64,000 nt of DNA from NCBI GenBank assembly GCA_017165825.1, contig CM029378.1, positions 1,048,719-1,112,718 on the forward strand. Reading direction: 5' to 3'. Positions 1 through 9,122 of this stretch are shown piece by piece (position 1 is the stretch's first letter; each line of letters opens with the position of its first letter). The translations under genes and the position numbers were made by a program. This stretch comes from Hepsetus odoe (lineage: Eukaryota; Chordata; Actinopteri; Characiformes; Hepsetidae). Below the pieces are notes generated by a model. It was not told the origin of the DNA. It worked only from the letters and a program-made list of their open reading frames with translations, and did not search any database.

Positions 1-260
1 TACCGGAAGAAGTGAGGCTTTAATGAATCTGATTCATACCGGAAGAAGTGAGGCTTTAATGAATCTGATTCAAGCTGAACATAATGGCTTCATTAATGAT
101 TCACACTTGAGATACAGAGACAGAAATGAATCTGATTCACACTGGAGGTACAGAAATAAAAATGAATCTGATTTGCATTGAAAGCTCAGAGACTTGATGA
201 ATCAGATTCAAGCTGGAAGTGCAGAAAGCCCCTGATTTGATTCACATCGGAGGTACAGAA
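1..260. repeat. degenerate tandem repeat in dlg5 intron
   Basis: The first 36 bases are repeated exactly (1-36, 37-72). Four or five decayed units with the core aatctgattca and tggaggtacagaaa follow, up to about 260. It ends about 70 bp before the PDZ exon. No coding potential is seen. Confidence 0.75.
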
Positions 261-327
261 AGGGAGTGATGGTCAGTGTGTAAAACTGTGTGTCTATCTC
301 TAATGCTGTTCTCTCAGTTCTGTTCAG

Positions 328-466
328 TGAGTCTGAGGGGAAAAACAGCGGAGGAGGCGTACATGGAGATGCTGAAGCCTGTGGAGATGGTCACCCTCCG
401 AGTGCAGAACCGTCCTGAGGACTGGAGACGCATCAGAAACACACCTGGAGATGGTTTCTACGTCAG
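328..466 (+). CDS. dlg5: dlg5 exon: end of last PDZ domain
   Basis: Codes (V)SLRGKTAEEAYMEMLKP and on to GDGFYVR, the end of the fourth PDZ domain and the link to SH3. The acceptor is ttctgttcag at 318-327 and the donor is GT at 467. It starts with two bases of a split codon and ends with AG of an Arg codon, completed by G at 1496. A second AG at 316-317 is a possible alternative acceptor, but family alignment favours 328. Confidence 0.9.
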
Positions 467-1852
467 GTACTCCCTGACCGCTTTGTTCCTCACTCAGTTA
501 TACTGTAGAACCGGCAGCGAAGTGTATCCCCGAGTCACTCTTAGGACGTGAAGACGTGAAATAGATCTAGGTAGAAGAGTCTGTGTGGAGGTGAATGACC
601 AACCCCAGTGGAGCTACACGCTTCCATTTTCATCACAAATACTGTACCAGCGCTGCAGAAAAGTTCTGATTCATTATTTTGAGAAGTTAAAAGAAGCAGT
701 TAATTTGCTCCAGTTTAAAAATTTTATCTCCAGAAAATCAGCGCACCTGAATCTCAGCTCTTCATGCAGCAGGTTAGCGACTGGACGCAGTCGAAGAAGA
801 AGGAAGTTCATTTTTGGGATGAATCAGCTGAATCGGAGGCCTGCCCTGAACCCAACAGAGATGTGGAAGGAGCTGAAGGGGGCAGATGATGTGAGGAAAC
901 TCCTCAGATGGAGCTGTGATCCAGCTAGTCGAGTCAACTTTATTTATAAAGCGCTTTTTACAGCCGTCACAAAGCAGCTTTGCAGAATCCGGTCCGAGCC
1001 CAGGTTGGGTAAACCGAGGGCGACAGAGGCAGAACTTCCCAACCAGGAGGAAGAACCCTTGGAGGAACCAAGACCCAACAGGGGAACCGTCCTCCTCTGG
1101 TCCACACCGGAAATAAAGAAAGAGAAAAACCCAGTATAGTGATGACTTCCAGCAATCATGAGTTCCAGCAGCTTGAGGAGAACCTGGAGAGATCTGCTCT
1201 AGAGAGGAGAGGAACGAACTTGAGTAGGACAAAGAAGGAATACATGAGTGTGCATGAAAGCGAGGACAGCGGAGTGGTGAGGATGGAGGTGAAGGGGGAG
1301 GAGTTTAAATGTTTGGGATCAACAGTTCAGAGTAACGGCGAGCGTGGAAGAGAGGAGAAGAGCGGGCAAGCAGGTTGGAATGCGTGGAGAAGAGTGACCG
1401 GAGGGATTTGTGACAGACGGGGACCAGAAAGAGTGAAAGGGAAGGTTTACAGGATGGTAGTGAGACCAGCTATGTTATATGATGTATTTCTCCAGGACGC
1501 TGTACGATCGGGCGGCAGAGACGGAGCAGGAGCTGAGCTTCAAGAAGGACGATATCCTCTACGTGGACGACACGCTGCCCGCCGGACATTTGGGCTGCTG
1601 GTTGGCGTGGCAACTGGACGAGACGGCGCAGAGAGTGGCGCGAGGACAGGTCCCCAGCAAATACATGTGAGTCTCTAAATCCTACACGGACACGCTGTGG
1701 ACGCCGAGCAGTCAGTTTGTCCTCTTGAACCTTTATGGACACGATGGGAGGACAGAGCTGAACGTGAAGTGTTCAGCTGCCCGTCAGCCATGGAAGAGGT
1801 CACCAAACAGTCCTGGAGATCCAACTGGCACTTTTTAGGATCTTTGTTTTTT

Positions 1853-1915
<63 letters not shown>

Positions 1916-2314
1916 GACGGATCAGGAGTTTCCTCGGCGCTGTAGTGTAACTGAAGGTAAGGACGAGGGTAAAACAGTCTCTGCAGCCGCTCGTCGCTCC
2001 TTCTTCCGACGGAAACTCAAAAACAAACGCAGCGTCTCCAGAGACGGAAAAGAGGCTCCGGCACCGGATTCAGTCAGCACAGACTCCTTAACCTACACCG
2101 AGGGTGAGACACACACACACTCCATCAGCACAGACTCCTTAACCTACACCGAGGGTGAGACACACACACACACATATCAGGTGGACTGAAATATCTTGTG
2201 ATCTGTTCATTTCTCCCTGCGCTCTGCTTGTTCTTTTTCATCTGATGTTTTTGTTATTATTTAAAAACTGAGAACATCAGAAAACATGAGGTCAAATGGA
2301 CAGGACTGAATATT

Positions 2315-2362
<48 letters not shown>

Positions 2363-4498
2363 CTGTATAAATCTGGCATATCAGCGAGTGCAGAAGTTGG
2401 AGTCGACCAATCGCAGGCCAGTGCTGGTGCTGGGGCCGCTGGTGGAGCCAATTAAAGACATGCTGGTCCGAGAGGCACCTGGGAAATACTGCCGCTGCCT
2501 TCTGGGTAAAAGCACCTTCCGCCGATCCGTACAGAGCCCAAGAAGTGTTCAGGGATGAGGACCCAGGACCGGAAGGTCACGGGTTCGAATCCCAGGCCAG
2601 TAGGTTGGTACTGTCCCCAGTACTGCTCCCCGGTGCTGGATGTCTGCCCCCTGCTGGATGGAGGATGTTTGTTTGTGGTTTGCTGTGTGTTCACGATGAC
2701 TAATAGTCACTTTCAGTTTACTGTCTGCTATTCGTCCGGATGAACCAGTCCTTCAGCATCAGTGGGCGGAGCTAAACAGCTGTATACTGCTGTGAATTTA
2801 CTTCGAATTGAGCCACTTGGTTCTGAACGCAGCTCCCATGATGCTCTTGTGTGGCGCTACTTCCTGTTTGTCACTAAAACAGCTTTCTTGATAAAGAGCA
2901 AAATATCGAACGTGAAGATGTTGTCAGAACACCACCTTCTACCCTCGAAGGACCGGAGGACCGTGTTCCAAAACTGTCCCTGGAGAACATTCAGCAACAA
3001 ACTACTGCTTTTTCCAGTCTGGAACCCAAAAGCTGAATGGACTTTTCTTACTTAGAACAAATACTAGACACGAGGAGTACGTCAGGGGAAGGATGTTGAG
3101 GATGGAGCTGCCGGGAAAGAGAGGAAGAAGAAGAACAAAGAGGAGGTTTATGGATGTGGTGAGAGAGGACATGCAGGTGTGAAAGAGGAAGATGTGGAGG
3201 ACAGGAAGACATGGAGACGGATTGTTCACTGTGGAGACGTCTAACGGGAGCAGCCAAGAGAAGGAGGAGGTAAAGGAGAACAAGGAGATGTAGAAGTAGA
3301 GGAATAGGACAAGGTGAAGGAGAAGAAGGAGGAAAGAATAGGACGAGGAGGTGAAGAAGAGGAAGACTTGATAAACTGCCGAATTGTTTCGGGTTGGGTT
3401 GGTTTAAGGTGGGACGGAGACACGAGGCTGGTGTTTCTTGTTCTTCATTATTTCTTCATACTGTTTGTTTGTTTGTTTGTTTTTAGAGGTGATGAAAGCT
3501 TCCCAGCAGGCGATTGAGCGTGGAGTGAAGGACTGTCTCTTCATCGACTACAAACGCAGGAGTGGACACTTTGACGTCACCACGGTGGCGTCCATCAAAG
3601 AAATCACAGAAAAGGTTCACTCCTTTCTTTTGATCTTTTCAGACGCTTTAAGGTGCCCCAGGACCGTCTCAGATCTTGACTGCCCACTTGTGTCTCCGAA
3701 CGAGAAGAACTAATCACAGGCTGCACTTGAGCTGAAGATCACTGTACCTGTGATTTAGAGGGGAATCCACCTGAATCCTAGCTCCCACGATTCCCTGCCG
3801 CTAGGAAATACTCCCATTGCCTTCTGGGTAACAGACCGTCCCGCGATCCGTCCACAGAGCAGACGACTTGAGACGCACACATTTCTTATTTATTACAAAC
3901 AGCTGTTGATCGGTTTCATTTGGCTGCGGTTGATGAAAGTCAGGAGTTCCTCACACGGCTTGTGATTTTCTTGATTTTTTTTTTTTTTTTTTTTTTTTTT
4001 TCTTTCTTATTTTTCTTTATTTATTTTTTTAATTCATTTTTGAACTAAATGCCCTGAATTCTTGTTTCCTTAAGACATCAGCTCACCTGAGACATCAGCT
4101 CACCTGAGCTCCTTTAACAGGACTTGGTGAACTTAAGGGATCTGGAGGTTCATGCATCGGAAAATCATTTCTTCCTTCTTTTTTCTTTTTTCTTTTTTTT
4201 GTCTCCATCTCACGCTCTCAGGATTGTCACTGTTTGATTGATATCGCCCCTCATGCCATTGAGCGACTCCACAGCGTTAACATTTACCCCATCATCGTTT
4301 TCATTCGCTACAAAAACGCCAAGCAGATCAAGTAAGTGTGCGTGTGTGTTTGTTTTGACAGCATTGTAGTGCCTGTGGAGTGGATTAGAGTGATTAGTGC
4401 CTCCAGCTGGTGCAGACTGGGTTTATACTAATTAATTAAAGTGATCAGAACAGTGGGGAGGTCGAGAACAGCACACAATCTCTGGAATTCATCAGTGG

Positions 4499-4533
<35 letters not shown>

Positions 4534-7500
4534 CGTGCGTGTGCGTGCGTGCGTGTGCGCAGGGAGCAGAAGGATCCGATCTACCTGCGGGATAAAGTGT
4601 CACAGAAACATTCCAAGGAGCAGTACGAAGCGGCTCAGAAAGTAGAGCAGGACTACAGTAAATACTTCACAGGTAACGACTCGTCTCGGCGAACCGAGTC
4701 AATTCAATTCAATTTATTCTTGTACAGCGCCTTTTACAACACAGATGCCCCAAGGCACTTTACACTGGTGGTGGATGGTGGAACAGGTTACAGTAATAGA
4801 TGTTTAAGATGTTTAAGCCGGACGACTACGGAGGAGAGGAACCAAAAACTCCACTATGTGGAGAAAAAAAACCTCTGAGGGTCAAAGGTCAACCAGCTAC
4901 CCAACCCCCTTGGGTCTACTAGCAGTACAGAGTTAGTTCGGGTTTAACTCCAGGATCAGTGAGGAGTCCCAAGTTTCTTCCAGGTACCGATGAGCCGCCA
5001 GGGTCCCTTGGCGCATCAGATGCATCACACAGACCAGATGGTAGCTCGGCATTGGACTCAGGTGATGACCACAGCGGGCCCCCCCGGACATGTGGGGAGA
5101 GAAATGGAATGAGGGGGTCAGTAATGAGCAGGATCCAGTAGTGACAGACACAGAAATGAAACAGTGCGATGGCATGTACAGCAGCACCAGGACATTAGTA
5201 ATGGTGCACTATGGTGATTGGGGCGGGTAAGATCAACTAAAGAAGTAAGTCTTCAGCCGTGATTTAAAGACTGAGACTGAATCGGCATCCCGTACAGAAG
5301 CAGGCAAGCTGTTCCACAATCTAGGGGCTCGTGCTCCTATACATTTATTTATGGAGGGACAATTAGGAGATCTTTATTCTGGGATCTAAGTGGGCGGTTA
5401 GGTGTGTAAGTATTAAGCAGTTCGGTTAGGTATATTGGGGCAAGACCTTTAAGTGCCTTGTAGGTTAAGAGGAGGACCTTGAAGTCAGCCCTGTACCTAA
5501 CAGGAAGCCAGTGAAGCGAGGAGAGTATGGGAGTGATGTGGTCGTACTTCCTGCTCCTGCTAACAATCCTAGCGGCTGTGTTCTGAATGCGCTGTAGGTG
5601 CTTAATGTTCCCTGAGAGCTTCCAGAAAGTAGGGCATTACAGTAATCTAATCTACTGGATACAAATGCATGTACTACTTTCTCCGTGTCTTCCATTGACA
5701 GAAAGCGCCGTAGTTTGGCAATGTTCCGAAGGTGCAGGAAGCACGTCTTCACAACTGCATTAACACGGGGATTAAATGAAAGATTTGAATCGAAAATAAC
5801 ACCAAGGTTACGTGCCAGAGTACTAACTGAACACTTCAACCCTGCATCCCGGATATGGGAAATGAAGTTGGCCCTGTCTACATCACTACTACAAAACAAG
5901 AGCAGCTCAGTTTTTTGGGGGTTTAGTGAGAGGAAGTTGTTATTCATCCAGTCCCTAATATCACTGAGGAGCTAATTAAAGTGCCGGTTGATGCTTTATC
6001 ACATGATTTAACAGATAAGTATAGCTGAGTGTCATCAGCGTAAGAGTGGGAACTAACATTATGCTTCCGTATAATAGTGCTTAGTGGGAGCATGTAGAGG
6101 GAGAAGAGCACTGGGCCTAACACCGACCCTTGTGGGACTCCATAATTAACTAGTGACATAGGTGAGGGGGGGCCATAATCATCCATTTGGATGAAGTAGT
6201 AACGGTTTGTAAGATAGGTAGATCACTCATGGTTCAACTCTGTGTGGAACGCAGCACTAAGATCTAACAGAACAAGAACAGTGATGTTTCCTGCATCACT
6301 CGAGACCATTATATCATTCACCACTCTAGTTAGAGCAGTTTCTGTGCTGTGGCCAAGCCGGAAGCCTGATTGGAATTTATCTAAGAGGTTCTGCGTGTCT
6401 AGATACGACTGCAGTTGTCTCGCAACTAGTTTTTCTAGAATCTTAGAGAGAAACGGGACATTAGAGATGGTCTATAATTACTTGGTGAGCGAGGGTCCAA
6501 GTTAGGTTTTTTAAGCTGTGGTCTAACCACTGCTGTTTTAAACTGATTGGGAACGACACCTGAGGTCAAGGATGCATTCATGATATCAAGTATAGGTGTT
6601 GATAGTACTCCTAAGGGTTCCTTCAGGAGCTTGGTTGGGATGGGATCTAACCGACAGGTCGTGGACTTTGCTTTGGTTATAACAGAAAATAGCTCAGAGT
6701 TATCGATGAGATTAAAATCACTAAAATATTGTGAGCACTGTTCTGGTAGTGGATTAATTTGAGGGCTAATAGGGCACATTTGGAGCCTAATGTTGTTAAT
6801 TTTATCATTAAAAACTGAAGAACCCTCTCGTTAGTGATACTACACTCTGGCCTTCTATCAGTTCTGTCTGTTAGCTGAGCGAGAGTCTGAAATAAAGTCA
6901 CGGATACAGGACCTACTGAGAGAGCGGGGCGGCGGTGGCCCAGTGGTGAGGGAGTCGCCCCGGATCGGAAGACTGGGTTCGATTCCCTCACCAGTAGGCT
7001 GCCCTGAGGTACCCTTGAGCAAGGTACCGTCCCCGTAACTGCTCCCTGGGCGCTTTCAGTAGTTGCCCCCTACTGCACGTGTGTGTGTGGGTGAAACGCA
7101 GAGGTTGAATTTCGTTGTGCTGTGCTGCATTTCACGATGACGAGAATAGTCACTTTCACTTTTTTCACTTTCAAGATTCACTACAGCACATTCAGCAAAT
7201 GATTCATCAGAGCAGTTCTGAAAGTTCTGTGTTGAATCATTTGGCATGTGATTCACCAAACCTGGACTGTGTTGAATCGTTCGGCATGTGATTCACCAAA
7301 CCTGGACTGTGTTGAATCGTTTGGTATGTGATTCACCAAACCTGGACTGTGTTGAATCGTTTGGTATGCGATTCACCAAAGCAGTTCTGTGCTGAATTGC
7401 ATGCCAAATGAATTGCCAAATTCAGTGCTGTATTGTTTGTTAAATGATTCACCCAGTCGGTTCTTTGCTGAATCGTTCAGGACTGCAGTTCAGCTTTGGT

Positions 7501-7895
7501 TAAATGTCCATGTCCATTATGCAGAAGTTTGAAATCCACTTGGTATTATATTGACTCTGGTCAACCGGACCGTCTTCTGAGGCGTCCACACAAGCTTGTA
7601 GGACAAACACAATGATTCTTCTTCTTCTTCTTTAGGCTGCTCCCGTTTAGGGGACACCACAGTGGGTTGTCCATCTCCATTACTCCATTAGAAATAAGAA
7701 AATTTCCATTAGAAATACTGGCTAGTGCATCCCTAGTGGCTGGGTTACAGACACAATGGTTCTAATGGGTTCTAATGGTTTTGTGCTGCAGGTGTGGTGC
7801 AGGGAGGAACTCTGTCGTCCATCTGCACACAGGTGATGGCCATCGTGGAGCAAGAGCAGAATAAACCCCTGTGGCTTCCTGATGCTTCTGCATAA
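328..7895 (+). CDS. dlg5: dlg5, 3' part (8 exons, partial at 5' end)
   Basis: This is the C-terminal 364 residues of Disks large homolog 5, a MAGUK scaffold at cell junctions linked to polarity, cadherin delivery and Hippo signalling. Joined exons: 328-466, 1496-1666, 1916-2103, 2362-2505, 3487-3614, 4222-4331, 4563-4672, 7792-7895. All use GT/AG borders, and the phases (2,2,1,1,0,2,1,stop) fit without a frameshift. Domains in order: end of the last PDZ domain, SH3, a basic hinge (RRSFFRRK), a guanylate-kinase-like domain, and a short C-terminal tail. Identity rests on recognised runs such as ELSFKKDDILYVDDTLP, LAYQRVQK, EVMKASQQAIERGVKDCL and KRRSGHFDVTTVASIKEITEK. As in the family, the kinase-like domain has a degenerate P-loop (VLVLGPL), so it is a protein-binding module and not an enzyme. 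The 5' exons lie to the left of the window. Whether this is the a or b fish paralogue cannot be told. Confidence 0.96.
467..927. other. dlg5 intron, no recognisable element
   Basis: This is the intron stretch between the PDZ exon donor and the first LINE-like fragment. Short open frames occur on both strands, but none shows recognisable protein or splice support. Confidence 0.5.
928..1138 (-). mobile_element. LINE 3'-end-like fragment in dlg5 intron
   Basis: The + strand reads gtcaactttatttataaagc, then a tract like ...aaagcagctttgcagaatcc and a GGAGGAA-rich part. Sequence of this kind is common in fish genomes as the reverse complement of LINE 3' untranslated regions. It carries no coding part. 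Family assignment is by general resemblance only. Confidence 0.5.
1240..1483 (+). mobile_element. RTE-like LINE fragment abutting the SH3 exon
   Basis: The sequence matches the 3' coding part of the longer RTE-like element at 42390-44090: tttgggatcaacagttcaga, gtaacggcgagcgt, gcaggttggaatg, gtttacaggatggtagtgag and accagctatgttatat occur in both in the same order. The similarity ends about 12 bp before the SH3 exon acceptor at 1495. The likely branch point region of that intron is therefore LINE-derived. The open reading frame over it is a relic. Confidence 0.8.
1496..1666 (+). CDS. dlg5: dlg5 exon: SH3 domain
   Basis: Codes TLYDRAAETEQELSFKKDD and on through ILYVDDTLP, WLAWQLDE and GQVPSKYM, the SH3 domain that packs against the kinase-like domain in MAGUKs. 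The acceptor is tttctccag at 1487-1495 and the donor is gtgagt at 1667. The last codon is split (AT|G, Met). The intron just upstream is LINE-derived almost to the acceptor. Confidence 0.96.
1854..1912. repeat. (GT)n microsatellite at a dlg5 splice acceptor
   Basis: An almost pure GT tract of about 59 bp runs into the TAG acceptor of the hinge exon. It takes the place of the usual polypyrimidine tract. Confidence 0.95.
1916..2103 (+). CDS. dlg5: dlg5 exon: SH3-GK hinge, basic region
   Basis: Codes TDQEFPRRCSVTEGKDEG, then TVSAAARRSFFRRKLKNKR and a Ser/Thr-rich acidic tail ending SVSTDSLTYTEG. It is the variable HOOK/hinge segment between SH3 and the kinase-like domain. The acceptor is the TAG at the end of a (TG)n tract of about 60 bp. 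The donor is gtgaga at 2104. An in-frame copy of the exon end with its own donor lies 51 bp downstream (GT at 2155), so a 17-residue longer form is possible. Confidence 0.93.
2074..2172 (+). repeat. 51-bp tandem duplication over an exon-intron border
   Basis: tcagcacagactccttaacc is repeated 51 bp apart (2074 and 2125), each copy followed by tacaccgagg|gtgagacac. The splice donor is thus present twice, at 2104 and 2155. The intervening 51 bases keep the dlg5 frame open. Confidence 0.93.
2320..2359. repeat. (TG)n microsatellite at a dlg5 splice acceptor
   Basis: About 40 bp of TG repeats end in TAG at the acceptor of the first kinase-like exon. Confidence 0.95.
2362..2505 (+). CDS. dlg5: dlg5 exon: start of guanylate-kinase-like domain
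   Basis: Codes DCINLAYQRVQKLESTNRRP, VLVLGPLVEPIKDML and EAPGKYCRC, the start of the kinase-like domain with the degenerate P-loop. The acceptor is TAG after (TG)n at 2320-2361. The donor is gtaaaa at 2506. Phase 1 at the end matches the AG that opens the next exon, giving Glu. Confidence 0.95.
2557..2745 (+). mobile_element. tRNA-derived SINE, diverged copy
   Basis: It has a box-B-like cgggttcgaatccc, then ccagtaggttg, actgctccccggtgctgg, ctgccccctgctggatgg and the typical end ttcacgatgactaatagtca ctttcag. Same family as the fuller copy at 6926-7172, with the central part shortened. Confidence 0.8.
3057..3250 (+). mobile_element. RTE-like LINE 3' end
   Basis: It reads gaggagtacgtcaggggaag, gatgttgaggatggagctgc, aggaggtttatggatgtggt and gagagaggacatgcaggtg. 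This is the C-terminal coding end of the RTE-like family seen at 42390-44090 (RRMLKMELPG..., FMDVVREDMQ). It is truncated at the 5' side and lies in the intron before the exon at 3487. Confidence 0.85.
3250..3486. other. dlg5 intron, purine-rich then T-rich
   Basis: GGAGGA-rich sequence up to about 3370 may be the low-complexity tail of the LINE fragment. A (TTTG)n run at 3460-3482 forms the polypyrimidine tract of the next acceptor. Confidence 0.5.
3487..3614 (+). CDS. dlg5: dlg5 exon: kinase-like domain, middle
   Basis: Codes EVMKASQQAIERGVKDCLFI, then DYKRRSGHFDVTTVASIKEI and TEK. This is among the most conserved stretches of DLG5. The acceptor is tttgtttttag and the donor GT at 3615; it ends on a codon boundary. 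The donor (AAG|gttcac) is weak compared with the others. Confidence 0.96.
3976..4001. repeat. poly(T) tract
   Basis: An uninterrupted T run of about 26, with further T-rich sequence to 4030, in the intron between 3614 and 4222. It may mark the end of a retroposed sequence on the minus strand, but no element body was recognised. Confidence 0.7.
4222..4331 (+). CDS. dlg5: dlg5 exon: kinase-like domain, core strand
   Basis: Codes DCHCLIDIAPHAIERLHSVN, then IYPIIVFIRYKNAKQIK. The acceptor is cgctctcag at 4213-4221 and the donor is gtaagt at 4332. It follows the previous exon in phase 0 and ends with AA of a Lys codon. Confidence 0.95.
4499..4560. repeat. (GT)n/(GTGC)n microsatellite at a dlg5 acceptor
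   Basis: GT repeats turn into GTGC/GTGTGC units and end in gcgcag, the acceptor at 4562. Confidence 0.93.
4563..4672 (+). CDS. dlg5: dlg5 exon: kinase-like domain, late helices
   Basis: Codes EQKDPIYLRDKVSQKHSKEQ, then YEAAQKVEQDYSKYFTG. The acceptor is gcgtgtgcgcag, directly after a (GT)n/(GTGC)n tract. The donor is gtaacg at 4673. The first base completes a Lys codon. Confidence 0.95.
4697..6925 (-). mobile_element. L2/CR1-like non-LTR retrotransposon, 5'-truncated, decayed
   Basis: Reading the minus strand, three broken open frames give reverse transcriptase pieces in the right order. 6779-6435 carries LDPIPTKLLKE and SLTSGVVPNQFKTAVV. 6186-5944 carries YGVPQGSVLGPVLFSLYMLP and SYADDTQLYLSVK, with the catalytic YADD. 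5947-5465 carries SLNPQKTELLLF, LGVIFDSNLSF and VSSRLDYCNALLSG. Left of this is a 3' untranslated part ending at 4697 in a short ttgaattgaattga-type tail, typical of L2-like elements. Stops and frameshifts separate the frames, so it is dead. The left part starts 25 bp after a dlg5 donor. Confidence 0.9.
6926..7172 (+). mobile_element. tRNA-derived SINE, near full length (reference copy)
   Basis: The head has a clear RNA polymerase III box A (tggcccagtgg, 6936-6946) and box B (ggttcgattcc, 6976-6986). A central conserved block follows (ccctgaggtacccttgagca, aggtaccgtcccc, ctgctccctgggcgctttca). The body then ends in tagtcactttcactttttt. About 20 copies or pieces of this family lie in the window in both orientations. 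It resembles fish SINEs with a V-SINE-like central domain; the exact family name is not certain. Confidence 0.88.
7228..7440. repeat. 40-bp tandem repeat, about 5 copies
   Basis: The unit is gtgttgaatcgtttggtatg plus tgattcaccaaacctggact. Four units are nearly identical; one or two at the right are decayed. It lies in the last dlg5 intron. Confidence 0.9.
7614..7692 (-). mobile_element. RTE-like LINE 3' tip
   Basis: ttcttcttcttcttctttag, then gctgctcccgtttaggggac and accacagtgggttg, is the inverse of the 3' end of the RTE-like family (compare gggagcagccaagagaagga at 3247). It lies 100 bp upstream of the last dlg5 exon. Confidence 0.7.
7792..7895 (+). CDS. dlg5: dlg5 last exon with stop
   Basis: Codes VVQGGTLSSICTQVMAIVEQ, then EQNKPLWLPDASA, followed by TAA at 7893-7895. 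Upstream is ctgcag at 7786-7791. The end of the protein is conserved up to the last few residues, which vary between species. The 3' untranslated region follows. No poly(A) signal could be assigned with confidence; AATAAA-like strings occur but far downstream. Confidence 0.95.
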
Positions 7896-8660
7896 AAGCA
7901 CTGCCAAAAAACTCCCACAATGCTCCGCTGCAGATTCTGAATCTGCGCAGTAACAATGACAGACGCTCCAGCGTGGCTCACGGTGAATGGACACCATTAT
8001 TATTTTAATTTTTTTTCTTTCCCACCAGCTTGCCAGCTTTTAGGTCCCTCAGCAACGTTGTCCTTTTTTGAATGAACTGTTCCTTCCACTCGTGCACATG
8101 TTCTTTAGGAGAAGGAGGTACAGCGAGAACTTGAGTGAACAACAACACCCACTATATTTGCAGGTCGTCCTGTGGTAACGCTGACTTATGACTGCTCTGA
8201 ATTCCTTTTTTATTTTATTTTTTTTATCATAGTCAAGATTAGTGGACAGTAGAGATGCTGTATTGGACATGTTTACAGAAGATGTATTTATGAACCCGTT
8301 ACGCTTACTTGAATGTTTACTCTTCCACTCCACGTTCTCCCTCTGGGCCCTGTCCCACAACTCCTGTGGTTTTATGGTACCTGTTTGGGCTGTGTCCCAA
8401 ATCGCAACTAGCTACAGGCCTGATTAAGAGGACAAAAATGGTGCCTGGGAAGGTTTTGGTTTATTTTTTTTATTACCCCGTATGTTTTAGCTTTTACATT
8501 TAAATGCAGTACTTAATGAAGAAAATGTATCTTGCCTCATTTCCCTCGTAAATTTAATGTAGTTCATCAGCCGTGGCTGTGGTCTGTTCTTAGTTTTGCA
8601 CTGGAGCTGCAAAGAAAATTTGGCGGACAATTAATGCAGGATTATAGAGATTATACCCCG
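7896..8660 (+). other. probable dlg5 3' untranslated / flanking region
   Basis: No protein frame or repeat family was recognised. The sequence is moderately AT-rich. It probably includes the dlg5 3' UTR, but the end of the transcript is not visible. Confidence 0.45.
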
Positions 8661-8661
8661 C

Positions 8662-9122
8662 CCTCTAAAGACCTTAACATCCAATCACCACGCTCCTCAC
8701 CGACGCCCTCTAAAGACCTTAACATCCAGTCAACACGCTCCTCACCGTCGCCCTCTAAAGACCTTAACATCCAATCAACACGCTCCTCACCGTCGCCCTC
8801 TAAAGACCTTAACATCCAATCACCGCGCTCCTCACCGTCGCCCTCTAAAGACCTTAACATCCAATCACCACGCTCCTCACCGTCGCCCTCTAAAGACCTT
8901 AACATCCAATCACCACGCTCCTCGCCGTCGCCCTCTAAAGACCTTAACATCCAATCACCACGCTCCTCACCGTCGCCCTCTAAAGACCTTAACATCCAAT
9001 CAACACGCTCCTCACCGTCGCCCTCTAAAGACCTTAACATCCAATCACCACGCTCCTCACCGTCGCCCTCTACAGACCTTAACATCCAATCACCACGCTC
9101 CTCACCGTCGCCCTCTAAAGGT
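8662..9122. repeat. 45-bp minisatellite, about 10 copies
   Basis: The unit is ccctctaaagaccttaacat, ccaatcaccacgctcctcac, cgtcg. Copies are nearly identical, with a few A/C and G/A variants. As 45 is a multiple of 3 and the unit lacks stops, the array is open on both strands (15-residue repeats such as SPSPSKDLNIQSPRS). This is judged a by-product and not a gene: there is no conserved protein on either side. It starts about 770 bp after the dlg5 stop. Confidence 0.92.

Noticed and set aside
774..1232. 152-codon minus-strand frame in the dlg5 intron
   Set aside because: It overlaps a LINE-like 3' fragment and has no recognisable domain.
6926..7000. Possible tRNA gene (box A and box B present)
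   Set aside because: The tRNA-like head continues into a SINE body shared by about 20 copies, and no cloverleaf with a proper anticodon arm and acceptor stem was made out.
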